Of a DNA stretch of 64,000 bases, positions 1 through 7,440 are shown piece by piece. The stretch is from Pseudomonas cannabina (GTDB lineage Bacteria; Pseudomonadota; Gammaproteobacteria; Pseudomonadales; Pseudomonadaceae), in assembly GCF_900100365.1 (NCBI RefSeq), contig NZ_FNKU01000001.1, forward strand, positions 3,038,001 to 3,102,000, given 5' to 3'. The notes under the pieces are model-generated. The model did no database searches, had not been told where the DNA came from, and saw only the letters and a program-made list of their open reading frames with translations. Within the stretch, counting starts at the first letter, position 1. The number at the start of each line of letters is the position of its first letter. A program made the translations under genes and the position numbers.

Positions 1-1031
1 CCTTTGGACGACAGCAACAGCACCAGCAGCAGGGTGATCTGGTGGCTGATGTCCATATGAGTGTTGGTCGCCTGAGCGATGAACACCGCAGCCATGGTCA
101 CGTAGATCGACGTACCGTCCAGGTTGAACGAGTAGCCGGTCGGGATAACCAGACCTACGACGGACTTCTTGGCACCCAGACGTTCCATCTTGATCAGCAT
201 GCGTGGCAGGGCCGATTCCGACGAGGACGTACCCAGTACGATCAACAGCTCTTCGCGGATATAGCGAATCAGTTTGAAGATGCTGAAGCCGTGAGCGCGG
301 GCGATTGCGCCCAGTATGAACACGATGAACAGAACGCAGGTGACGTAGAAGCAGATCATCAACTGACCCAACTGCACCAGCGAGCTGACGCCGTAGGCGC
401 CGATGGTGAAGGCCATGGCACCGAATGCACCGATAGGCGCCAGTTTCATGATCATGTTGATGATGTTGAACATCACGTGGGCGAAACGATCGATGAAGTC
501 CAGAACCGGTTTGCCGTATGAACCCAGGCGATGCAGGGCGAAGCCGAAGATCACCGAGAACATCAGCACTTGCAGGATGTCACCGTTGGCAAACGCGCCG
601 ACGATGGTGTTGGGAATGACGTTGAGGATAAAGCCGACGATGCTCTGATCCTGACCGGCAGTGACGTAGGCCGCGATCTTCGAGGCGTCGAGCGTGCTGA
701 CGTCGATGTTCATGCCGACACCCGGCTGAACCACGTTGACCACGATCAGACCGATCAGCAGGGCGATAGTCGACACGATCTCGAAATACAGCAGCGCGTA
801 GCCGCCTGTCTTGCCCACCGATTTCATGTTCTGCATACCGGCGATACCGCTGACGACGGTACAGAAGATGATCGGGGCAATAACCATCTTGATAAGTTTG
901 ATGAACCCGTCACCCAGCGGCTTCAGTGCCTTGCCGGTGTCCGGGTAGAAGTGACCGATCAGGATACCGATGACAATCGCAACGATTACCTGAAAATAGA
1001 GGGATTTGTAGATGGGCTGACGAGTCGTCAT
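1..1031 (-). CDS. dctA: C4-dicarboxylate:cation symporter DctA (3' end outside window)
   Basis: This inner-membrane symporter takes up succinate, fumarate and malate. The reverse strand reads [20 protein letters not shown] from an ATG at 1031..1029, then the DctA-typical stretches [31 protein letters not shown] (the serine-rich re-entrant loop) and [14 protein letters not shown]. About 343 codons are present. The family is about 440 aa, so roughly 100 C-terminal residues lie beyond position 1. Several hydrophobic segments alternate with short loops as in the DAACS/SDF family. The gene is monocistronic on this side and has a sigma54 promoter 130 bp upstream of its start. Confidence 0.95.
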   Translation of the reverse strand, partial: MTTRQPIYKSLYFQVIVAIVIGILIGHFYPDTGKALKPLGDGFIKLIKMVIAPIIFCTVVSGIAGMQNMKSVGKTGGYALLYFEIVSTIALLIGLIVVNVVQPGVGMNIDVSTLDASKIAAYVTAGQDQSIVGFILNVIPNTIVGAFANGDILQVLMFSVIFGFALHRLGSYGKPVLDFIDRFAHVMFNIINMIMKLAPIGAFGAMAFTIGAYGVSSLVQLGQLMICFYVTCVLFIVFILGAIARAHGFSIFKLIRYIREELLIVLGTSSSESALPRMLIKMERLGAKKSVVGLVIPTGYSFNLDGTSIYVTMAAVFIAQATNTHMDISHQITLLLVLLLSSK

Positions 1032-1159
1032 TGCAGTTTTCCTCAAGGGCGTCGTCGGCATCTTCACCTGATGCACGCGAGCCTATAAAGCGCTAACCCT
1101 CCTGCACTGGAGGGATTTGTTTTGTCGAGCTGCACAGGGCAGGCCTCTACCCTCTGAAT

Positions 1160-1175
1160 AGCAATACGCGTGCCA
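1160..1175 (-). promoter_or_regulatory. Sigma54 (-24/-12) promoter of dctA
   Basis: On the minus strand the sequence is TGGCACGCGTATTGCT, an exact match to the RpoN consensus TGGCACG-N4-TTGCW. Transcription would start near 1148 and leave a leader of about 117 nt. Sigma54 control through the DctB/DctD two-component system is established for dctA in pseudomonads and rhizobia. DctD sites would be expected upstream (above 1180), but I could not identify them with confidence. Confidence 0.85.
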
Positions 1176-1349
1176 TGGAGTCAGATTGATATCAAGTCCG
1201 CGCTGTGCAAGGCCTGGACGGGTAACGGTAGCCGGGATTCGACGGTAGAGGTGGCGGTTTTCCGCCGTATCGAGGAAAAAACAGAGGTTGAGTGGCGGTT
1301 ATCCGCCTTTTGAGGGTCGTGAGGAACATGGTTTTGGAAACTCGGCGTC

Positions 1350-1790
1350 CGATCTACAGTACGCAGTGCGGCGCAGATATGTGACGCAGAGCGTCACGAA
1401 AGGCATTCCTACGCTGGAGCATAGGAACGATAACCTCAACTATCGTGCGACGCTCTGCGTCGGTATGCCGTTCTGGACGCTTCAATTTACTAGGCTGTAC
1501 CGGCCTCTTCGCGAGCAAGCTCGCTCCCACAGGAGCTGCGTGTGCTTCAACTATCGTGCGACGCTCTGCGTCGGTATGCCGTTCTGGACGCTTCAATTTA
1601 CTGGGCTGTACCGGCCTCTTCGCGAGCAAGCTCGCTCCCACAGGAGCTGTGTGTGCTTCAACTATCGTGCGACGCTCTGCGTCGGCATGCCGTTCTGGAC
1701 GCTCCGCGTCCGATCTTGGGTGTGCGTGCGGCGTAGATGTGTGACGCGGAGTGTCACGAAAGGCATAACCACTGGAGCGTGAGGAATGAG
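1350..1790. repeat. REP cluster with a 111-bp tandem repeat
   Basis: This non-coding stretch between dctA and phoQ is built from P. syringae REP palindromes: GACGCTCTGCGTC and CGCGAGCAAGCTCGCTCCCA types. A 111-bp unit begins at about 1440, 1551 and 1662 (CTATCGTGCG at each), giving two full copies and a partial third. Open frames across it on both strands are by-products of the repeat and should not be annotated as genes. From 1180 to 1350 I see nothing definable. Confidence 0.85.
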
Positions 1791-1824
1791 AATCCTGCTC
1801 TCGTGCCAATGCCTTTAACCGCCG

Positions 1825-3171
1825 TCACTGCGCCAGAAAATGAATCCTGAACGCTGCGCCGCCCAGTGGCGAATCGTCCAGTGTCAGTTGTGCGCCGTAG
1901 CTCTCGATGATGTCCTTGACCACCGCCAGACCGATCCCTTGCCCGGGGTTCTGGCGATCCAGCCGTTCACCACGTTCCAGAATGCGCGCACGCTGGCTGT
2001 GCGGAACGCCAGGGCCGTCGTCTTCGATACACAGCTCGTCGCCCGTTGCGGACTGACTGAAACTTACCCGCACTTCGCTCAGGCACAACCGATAGGCGTT
2101 TTCCAGCAAGTTGCCGAGCATTTCCAGCAACGCGCCCTCCTCCATATGCACCTGGCACTGTTCCGGCAGGTCTAGCGTGGCGTTGACCTGTTTGTCGCGG
2201 TACACCTTGTCCAGCGTATTGCACAAGCTTTCAACCACTGGCCGCAGCATGACGTGATGGCGCACCAGACCGCTTTTGCGCAAGCTGGCGCGTTGCAGTT
2301 GATAGCCGATCTGCTGGCTCATGCGCTCGATCTGCGATTGCAGCACCCACGCCTGTTCCATGTCCTCGGGGCGTTTGGCGATGTTTTCGCTGACGCCTTG
2401 CAACACTGCCAACGGCGTTTTCAGGCTATGGGCCAAATCATCCAGCGAATCACGGTAGCGAATCCGCTGTTCACGCTCACTGCGCAGCAGCCGGTTGAGC
2501 GAGTCGGTCAGGCGCAGCAGTTCGCTGGGATGTTCTTCGCTCAGGCTGTCGCGCATGCCCGATTCCACCTGATCCAGCTCCTGACTCAAGCCGCGCAACG
2601 CACGCAGCCCCCAGGTCAGGCCCATCCACAGGAGGCCGAGCAGCACCAGCAAGGCTGCGCCAAACCCCAGATAAAGTTTACGCCGCAAACCGTCGATGGT
2701 TTCCTGATAGCCGCGCAACGGTTGCACGGCAACGATGCTGAACGCGGCATTGCGGCCACCCAGCAGGCGGATTTCAACGTCGTAGACGAAATACTCGTCG
2801 CCGTTGATTTCCTTGATTTTGGTGAACTCGCTGCCCTGCCCGTCATAGTGCGGGTGATAGTCGATGTTTTCGCCTTCGGTGGACAGCGAACGCCAGACCA
2901 TTTGCCCCTGGCGGTTATAGATGTAGCCCAGCAGGCGGCTGCCGGGCAGGTTGAACTGTTCGCCCGGCAACACCGACGGCATCAACAGATGACCGTCTTC
3001 GACGCGTGCGGCCGAAATCATGGTGGTGACATCGGACGCCAGCCGTTGCTCGATCGCTCCGCGCAGCGCCAGGCTGAAGGCACCCTGCAAGGCAGGCAAC
3101 ATCAGCAGCATGAAGATCACCGCCAAGGTGGCGGCGCCCAACATCAAGCGCAGGCGAAGCGAACGAATCAC
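1825..3171 (-). CDS. phoQ: Mg2+/peptide-sensing histidine kinase PhoQ
   Basis: Membrane histidine kinase of 448 aa, the same length as P. aeruginosa PhoQ and closely similar to it as I recall it. It has a transmembrane segment at about 8-30, a periplasmic sensor at about 31-165 and a second membrane segment near 166-186. A HAMP-like linker follows, then the H-box in DDLAHSLKTPLAVLQG (about residue 245-260), an N-box (NLLENAYRLCL), and G boxes EDDGPGVP and GQGIGLAV. It starts with GTG at 3171..3169, overlapping the phoP stop by 4 nt (GTGA), so the two genes are translationally coupled. It senses divalent cations and cationic peptides and phosphorylates PhoP. Confidence 0.93.
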   Translation of the reverse strand: MIRSLRLRLMLGAATLAVIFMLLMLPALQGAFSLALRGAIEQRLASDVTTMISAARVEDGHLLMPSVLPGEQFNLPGSRLLGYIYNRQGQMVWRSLSTEGENIDYHPHYDGQGSEFTKIKEINGDEYFVYDVEIRLLGGRNAAFSIVAVQPLRGYQETIDGLRRKLYLGFGAALLVLLGLLWMGLTWGLRALRGLSQELDQVESGMRDSLSEEHPSELLRLTDSLNRLLRSEREQRIRYRDSLDDLAHSLKTPLAVLQGVSENIAKRPEDMEQAWVLQSQIERMSQQIGYQLQRASLRKSGLVRHHVMLRPVVESLCNTLDKVYRDKQVNATLDLPEQCQVHMEEGALLEMLGNLLENAYRLCLSEVRVSFSQSATGDELCIEDDGPGVPHSQRARILERGERLDRQNPGQGIGLAVVKDIIESYGAQLTLDDSPLGGAAFRIHFLAQ

Positions 3172-3845
3172 GTACAGCGCTCATTGAACAGATAGCCCAT
3201 GCCACGCACGGTTTCGATGGGTTTGAAAGCCACGCTGCTGTCCAGCTTGCGGCGCAGACGGCCGACCAGCACTTCGATCACGTTCGGATCACGCTCGTCG
3301 TCATCGGGGTACAACTGTTCCATCAGGCGCTCTTTGGGCACCACTTGCTGGTGATGGAGCATCAGGTACTCGAGAATGCGGTACTCGTAAGCGGTCAGCG
3401 CCAGCGGCTGTTCGGCCAATGCGGCGTGCTTGCGATTGAGGTCGAGCAACAGCGGGCCAGCGGTGATGGTCGACTGAATGAAGCCGCTGGAGCGCCGCAA
3501 CAAGGCGTTAAGCCGCGCCTCCAGCTCTTCGAACTGGAAGGGTTTGACCACGTAGTCGTCAGCCCCGGCAGCCAGCCCTTCGACCTTGTCCTGCCAGTTG
3601 CCGCGTGCGGTCAGGATCAGAATCGGAAACGCCTTGCCCAGCGTGCGCAACTGACGAATCAGGTCCAGCCCGCCGATGCCCGGCAAGCCCAGGTCGATCA
3701 CCGCCAGATCGTGATTGAATTGCGCGACCTGATACAACGCCTCTTCAGCGTTGGCCACCGCTTCGACCACATGCCCCGCTTCGGTCAGGCGGGTCCGCAG
3801 GTGATGGCGCAGCAGCGCTTCATCCTCAACTACCAACAACTTCAT
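3168..3845 (-). CDS. phoP: Response regulator PhoP (OmpR family)
   Basis: Protein of 225 aa starting MKLLVVEDEALLRHHLRTRL. The receiver domain has the acidic pocket EDE, phospho-acceptor Asp in VIDLGLPG (about residue 51), T in LILTARG and K in DDYVVKPF. The winged-helix DNA-binding domain ends VRGMGYLFNERCT. It controls the response to low Mg2+ and cationic peptides, including envelope modification. It lies between a small secreted-protein gene (28 bp upstream, same strand) and phoQ (4-nt overlap). The four direct repeats at 4285..4323 suggest that PhoP autoregulates the operon. Confidence 0.94.
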   Translation of the reverse strand: MKLLVVEDEALLRHHLRTRLTEAGHVVEAVANAEEALYQVAQFNHDLAVIDLGLPGIGGLDLIRQLRTLGKAFPILILTARGNWQDKVEGLAAGADDYVVKPFQFEELEARLNALLRRSSGFIQSTITAGPLLLDLNRKHAALAEQPLALTAYEYRILEYLMLHHQQVVPKERLMEQLYPDDDERDPNVIEVLVGRLRRKLDSSVAFKPIETVRGMGYLFNERCT

Positions 3846-3872
3846 GCAGCTCTCCCAGGCACACTTGCAGCC

Positions 3873-4223
3873 TCAAGACAAAGAATGAAACGACATCGTC
3901 GCATCAGTACTCAACAGGCGGGCGCTGACGGGCACATGCTGTGTCACATCATAGCTGCCCAGCAGGATTTCGCGGCTGACAGGCAGGCCATTGTGGGTCC
4001 CCGTCAGACTGCCGTAAACCGGCGGAGAATAAAGCGTCCCCGCCGCCACACTGGATTGCCCCTGTCCATCGAGCGCGTGACCCCAGCCGTGCGTGTCGTC
4101 GAGCTTCTCGCTGGTCTTGGCGAACTCGATACGCGCCACGTCAAGTTTGCCGTCGCCAGCCTGTGCCGCCGCACTGCCACCCAGGAAAGCCAGGGCCAGG
4201 AAAAACTTGTTGAGATTCACCAT
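3873..4223 (-). CDS. Small secreted protein, first gene of the phoPQ operon
   Basis: Protein of 116 aa, MVNLNKFFLALAFLGGSAAA..., with a clear Sec signal peptide cut near AQA-GDG. The mature part (about 94 aa) has no motif I recognise; it carries an FAKTSEKLDDTHGWGHALDG stretch and few cysteines. The ATG at 4223 has AAGGAG about 8 nt upstream. A longer open frame running back to 5258 lies antisense to the dienelactone hydrolase and is not used. In P. aeruginosa this position holds oprH, an outer-membrane barrel of about 200 residues. This protein is too short to be OprH, but its place in the operon and the PhoP-type boxes suggest a PhoP-controlled periplasmic or envelope role. That role is inference. 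Confidence 0.75.
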   Translation of the reverse strand: MVNLNKFFLALAFLGGSAAAQAGDGKLDVARIEFAKTSEKLDDTHGWGHALDGQGQSSVAAGTLYSPPVYGSLTGTHNGLPVSREILLGSYDVTQHVPVSARLLSTDATMSFHSLS

Positions 4224-4284
4224 ATCGACTCCTTTTGCGCTCGGGGACGCCGTCAAGGTACGGTTCAACAGTAATCGTGCCAGG

Positions 4285-4323
4285 CTGAACCCCGACTGAA
4301 CACTGCATGAACCGGCGCTGAAC
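4285..4323 (-). promoter_or_regulatory. Four tandem PhoP-type boxes upstream of the phoPQ operon
   Basis: On the minus strand GTTCAG/GTTCAT occurs four times with an exact 11-bp period (plus-strand cTGAAC/aTGAAC at 4285, 4296, 4307 and 4318), so each hexamer is followed by five bases. OmpR-type regulators bind direct repeats with this period, and the P. aeruginosa PhoP motif as I recall it is GTTCAG-N5-GTTCAG. The array lies 62-100 bp upstream of the operon's first start codon. It also lies 78 bp before the divergent hydrolase gene, so it could serve both. Confidence 0.75.
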
Positions 4324-4400
4324 GGTCGAGCGCGCCACATGTGGCAGAATCCGCTATCTTTTGACATCCATGCTGCACCCCACCCAAGAAGGAGCTGAAC

Positions 4401-5189
4401 ATGCGTTTGTGGATTGCAATGATCATGATGGGCCTGACCGGGCTCGCCCAGGCGGCGATCAAGACCGAGCAGATTGATTACAAAAGTGCCGACGGTACAA
4501 AACTGGTAGGTTACTACGCCTACGACGACGCGGTAAAAGGCCCGCGACCCGGTGTGCTGGTGGTTCACGAATGGTGGGGGCTGAACGACTACGCCAAGCG
4601 CCGCGCCCGTGATCTGGCGGCCCTCGGTTACAGCGCCATGGCTATCGACATGTATGGCGAAGGCAAGAACACCGAGCACCCGAAGGACGCGATGGCCTTC
4701 ATGCAGGCCGCCCTCAAGGACAGCGATGCAGCCGACAAGCGCTTTGATGCCGGGCTTGAACAACTGAAGAAACAACCGCAGACCGATCCGAAAAAGATTG
4801 CAGCGGTGGGTTACTGCTTCGGTGGCAAGATTGTTCTGGATGCAGCGCGTCGCGGCGAACCACTGCTGGGCGTGGTCAGCTTCCACGGCGCACTGGTCAC
4901 CAACACCCCGGCCAAACCGGGCATCAAAGTGCCGATGCTGGTCGAGCATGGTGCCAAAGACAGCATGGTCACACCGGAAAACGTCGCCGCTTTCAAGAAA
5001 GAAATGGATGACGCCAAGGCTGACTATAAATTCGTCAGCATCGACGGCGCCAAACACGGCTTCACCAACCCCGACGCCGACCGCCTGAGCCACGGCGAAC
5101 ACGGCGGCCCGGACATCGGCTACGACAAGGCTGCCGATCAGAGCTCGTGGTCGGACATGCAGGTGTTTTTCAAGAAAATCTTCGGTTGA
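4401..5189 (+). CDS. Secreted dienelactone hydrolase-family protein
   Basis: Alpha/beta-hydrolase of 262 aa with an N-terminal signal peptide (MRLWIAMIMMGLTGLAQA). The dienelactone hydrolase triad is visible: Cys139 in GYCFGG, Asp187 in HGAKDSMV and His219 in DGAKHGF. The family Glu is in HEWWGLN at residue 57. AAGGAG sits just before the ATG. Classical DLH acts on dienelactone in chlorocatechol breakdown; the exported branch has no settled substrate, so only the fold and catalytic chemistry are claimed. It is transcribed divergently from the phoPQ operon and shares its intergenic region, which contains the PhoP-type boxes. Confidence 0.85.
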   Translation: MRLWIAMIMMGLTGLAQAAIKTEQIDYKSADGTKLVGYYAYDDAVKGPRPGVLVVHEWWGLNDYAKRRARDLAALGYSAMAIDMYGEGKNTEHPKDAMAFMQAALKDSDAADKRFDAGLEQLKKQPQTDPKKIAAVGYCFGGKIVLDAARRGEPLLGVVSFHGALVTNTPAKPGIKVPMLVEHGAKDSMVTPENVAAFKKEMDDAKADYKFVSIDGAKHGFTNPDADRLSHGEHGGPDIGYDKAADQSSWSDMQVFFKKIFG

Positions 5190-5205
5190 TAGAGTTGAAG
5201 TATCG

Positions 5206-5262
5206 TTCCCTGCGCTCCAGCGTGGGAATGCCGTTCTCGACGCTCTGCGTCGCAACAATGCT
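5206..5262. repeat. REP copy at the 3' side of the REP transposase gene
   Basis: It contains CTCCAGCGTGGGAATGCC and GACGCTCTGCGTCG, the P. syringae REP palindrome type. Together with the copy at 5895..5945 it brackets the tyrosine transposase gene. Confidence 0.7.
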
Positions 5263-5808
5263 TTAATACCAACGCTGAATATCGATTAAACCACGCTGTC
5301 CCTCGTAGTCTCGAGCGCTGGAGTATCTCCAGTGCTCGCCAACGTCTACATAGCCCCTTTTTACCGGGTTATGGTGAATGTAATCGAGCTTCTGCCGCAT
5401 GATTTTTTCACTCCACACAAGCTCGGCATGAGTCCCCTCCTGCCAGACCTGATAAACCCTGTCGGTCTTGTGCATGCGCTTGACGAAACGCAGGCGTTGC
5501 AACGTACTTTCAGCTTTCGACTTTTCGAGAGAGTCGACTATTTGCCTCGCTGTGAAAGACTTGAAACTACTTACACATTTGTCCAGTTCGGGTGCTTGAG
5601 CCACGAAGTGCAGGTGGTTTTCCAGAACGACATACCCATAAAGTTGCAGTCCTTGATGAGCCTGTTGGTAGCGCCATGCACTCAATAGAATGTCCACCAG
5701 CGCAGGCCGGGTAAAAAGCGGCAACCACTCCACCACGGTGCACGTTAGAAAGTGGGGGCTTTCAGGTTCGGTGATGGTGTATCTACTCCGGCCCATGCAT
5801 TCATCCAT
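5263..5808 (-). CDS. rayT: REP-associated tyrosine transposase (RAYT, Y1 family)
   Basis: Protein of 181 aa in the IS200-like Y1 superfamily of single-strand transposases bound to REP elements. The HUH metal motif is HLH at residues 65-67 (ENHLHFVAQ), and the catalytic Tyr is Y143 in LDYIHHNPVKRGY, a hallmark of RAYTs. Start choice is between residue 1 (MDECMGRSRY) and the internal Met5. REP palindromes flank both ends, the classic REPtron arrangement. RAYTs are domesticated, usually single-copy genes that nick REP DNA, and are thought to disperse the REP sequences seen throughout this window. Confidence 0.9.
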   Translation of the reverse strand: MDECMGRSRYTITEPESPHFLTCTVVEWLPLFTRPALVDILLSAWRYQQAHQGLQLYGYVVLENHLHFVAQAPELDKCVSSFKSFTARQIVDSLEKSKAESTLQRLRFVKRMHKTDRVYQVWQEGTHAELVWSEKIMRQKLDYIHHNPVKRGYVDVGEHWRYSSARDYEGQRGLIDIQRWY

Positions 5809-5894
5809 GAATCATCAGAGGTCCGAACGGTACATCCCGACTGAGTGGGTGGAAATGATGAAAGTGTGACCAGTTTTTTGCTCTACTTGACTAA

Positions 5895-5945
5895 GAGGAC
5901 GCAGAGCGTCCAGAACGGCATGCGACGCGGAGCGTCGCACGATAG
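5895..5945. repeat. REP doublet upstream of rayT
   Basis: Two palindromes, GACGCAGAGCGTC and GACGCGGAGCGTCGCACGAT, lie head-on in the rayT/pcpS intergenic space. They are inverted relative to the copy at the other end of rayT. Confidence 0.7.
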
Positions 5946-5997
5946 TTGAGCTCGATGACACCCAGCGCCCTTCCCTCCACTCCATTCCCCCGGCAAA

Positions 5998-6732
5998 ATG
6001 CCGCGCATGACTCAACTATCCAATCTCCCGCCCTGCTGCCCCGAGCTCGTCCAGCATTGGCCTTTGCCACATGCCTTGCCGGGCGCTCTGCTGGTCAGTG
6101 GGCGTTTTGATCCGCACAAGCTGGGTGCCGACGATTTCCAGCGTTGTGCGATAGAGACGCCGGCGAGCATTCAGCGCTCGGTTGCCAAGCGGCAGACCGA
6201 ATTCCTCGCCGGACGACTCTGCGCCCGTGAGGCCATGCGTCGTCTTGATGGTCGCCTGCATATCCCCGCGCTGGGCGAAGACCGTGCGCCGGTCTGGCCA
6301 GGTGATGTTTGCGGTTCGATCACCCACAGTACCGGCTGGGCCGCTGCGGTGGTGGCGCACAGGCAGCAATGGCGCGGGCTGGGGCTGGACACGGAAAACC
6401 TGCTGAGCCACGAACGCGCTGCACGCCTGGCCGGAGAAATCCTGACCGCTGCCGAACTGGCCGATATGGCAGCGGGCCCGCAAGATCAGGTCGCGCTGCG
6501 CGTTACCCTGACCTTTTCGATCAAGGAAGCGCTGTTCAAGGCGCTCTACCCGATTGTGCAAAAGCGTTTCTATTTCGAAGATGCACAATTGCTGGAGTGG
6601 TCTGCCGACGGCAGTGCCCGTTTGCGACTGCTGATCGATCTGTCCAGCGAATGGCACGCTGGCAAGGAGCTGGAGGGCCAGTTCAGCGTGCTGGGCGATC
6701 ACCTGCTGAGTCTGGTTGCGGTGCAGGCCTGA
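5998..6732 (+). CDS. pcpS: 4'-Phosphopantetheinyl transferase PcpS (Sfp/EntD type)
   Basis: Enzyme of 244 aa that transfers 4'-phosphopantetheine from CoA to the serine of acyl and peptidyl carrier proteins. P. aeruginosa PcpS serves both fatty-acid ACP and siderophore synthetases. Motifs in order: SITHSTGWAAAVVA, the Mg-binding GLGLDTEN (D-x-E), and FSIKEALFKALYP (KEA). The N-terminus MPRMT matches the short lead of PcpS; an internal ATG at 6007 is the alternative, and neither has a strong ribosome-binding site. It is tail to tail with fhuF, whose stop codon starts at the next base. Confidence 0.9.
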   Translation: MPRMTQLSNLPPCCPELVQHWPLPHALPGALLVSGRFDPHKLGADDFQRCAIETPASIQRSVAKRQTEFLAGRLCAREAMRRLDGRLHIPALGEDRAPVWPGDVCGSITHSTGWAAAVVAHRQQWRGLGLDTENLLSHERAARLAGEILTAAELADMAAGPQDQVALRVTLTFSIKEALFKALYPIVQKRFYFEDAQLLEWSADGSARLRLLIDLSSEWHAGKELEGQFSVLGDHLLSLVAVQA

Positions 6733-7440
6733 TCATGCGGGCAGCGGGCAATGCTCGCAGCGTCCGACCCACTCGACCCGATGGCTCAAGCAACACACGC
6801 GCCGCTGCCGACGTGGTGTGACGCCCAGCACCTGCGGCACGTAGCGCACCGCCTGAAACAACGGATTGGTCCGTCCATCCGCTCGCCGTTTCTCACTCAA
6901 TAGTGCAAAACCGGCTTCCAGTGACACACCACTGCACCCGGCCAGTTGAGTCAGACAGCCCTCCAGATAATCTCCGGCGCTGCTCCACAACACCGCGCCC
7001 GGCAGTTCGCCATAAGCACTGAGCGCCGCGATGAAAGGCTGCAGGTTATCGTCAAGCAACCCGGCAAATCGCTGAAACGGATCTGCCGGAACATCCCGGC
7101 TAACGTCGCCCTGCCCCGCCAGCCTGACGCCACGCGGCACGCCGCGCTCGTCCAGCGCCAAACCGACCTGTTCAAGCGCCAACGGCCAGTGCCAGCCGTG
7201 CACTAGACTGGCCACCAGCACCGGCGGAATCAGTTGCATGAAGTAATACTTGGCCCACTGCGAGACCAGCACCGGCAACTGGCCGGGCATCAGTTGCGGC
7301 CCGTAAACACTCAGCAGCAGTTGATCCAGACGCTAAGGCCGCAGCACTTCAGGCACCGCCACAACGACCTGCGGATCATCCGCCGCCAACAACGTGCGCC
7401 CGAAGTGCTCCAACGACCCGCTGAACAGGTGCGCACTCAA
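6733..7440 (-). pseudogene. fhuF: Siderophore-iron reductase FhuF, broken by an in-frame amber codon
   Basis: The 185-residue open part (from 7290) has the FhuF features: VSQWAKYYFMQLIPPVLVASL, like the E. coli stretch around LISLWAQWYIGLMVPP, and a C-terminal [2Fe-2S] motif CC-x10-C-x2-C (RRVCCLSHRVEWVGRCEHC). The reading frame continues upstream past a TAG at 7335..7333 with family-like sequence (GSLEHFGRTLLAADDPQVV, VPEVLRP*RLDQLLLSVYG). It reaches a TTG at 7440 that overlaps the rstB stop and has AGGTG upstream. The intact gene would be about 235 aa. One TAG therefore separates 35 N-terminal codons from the rest. Restart at 7290 would omit about 50 residues but keep the cluster motif. Confidence 0.8.

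Noticed and set aside
1187..1196. TTGATATCAA as an FNR box upstream of dctA
   Set aside because: The half-sites abut without the required 4-bp spacer.
1437..1700. CRISPR array
   Set aside because: Units are contiguous 111-bp copies without unique spacers, and no cas genes are present; the same holds for the 31-bp repeat at 26172.
1288..1809. Frames through the REP array on both strands
   Set aside because: They repeat with the 111-bp unit and encode the repetitive peptides typical of mis-annotated P. syringae REP ORFs.
2254..3195. Long plus-strand frame opposite phoQ
   Set aside because: Gln/His/Ala-rich antisense shadow of a high-GC gene with no domain; phoQ is unambiguous.
4224..5258. 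N-terminal extension of the minus-strand frame ending at 3873 (461 codons in all)
   Set aside because: It lies antisense to the dienelactone hydrolase; only the last 116 codons have a signal peptide and a ribosome-binding site.
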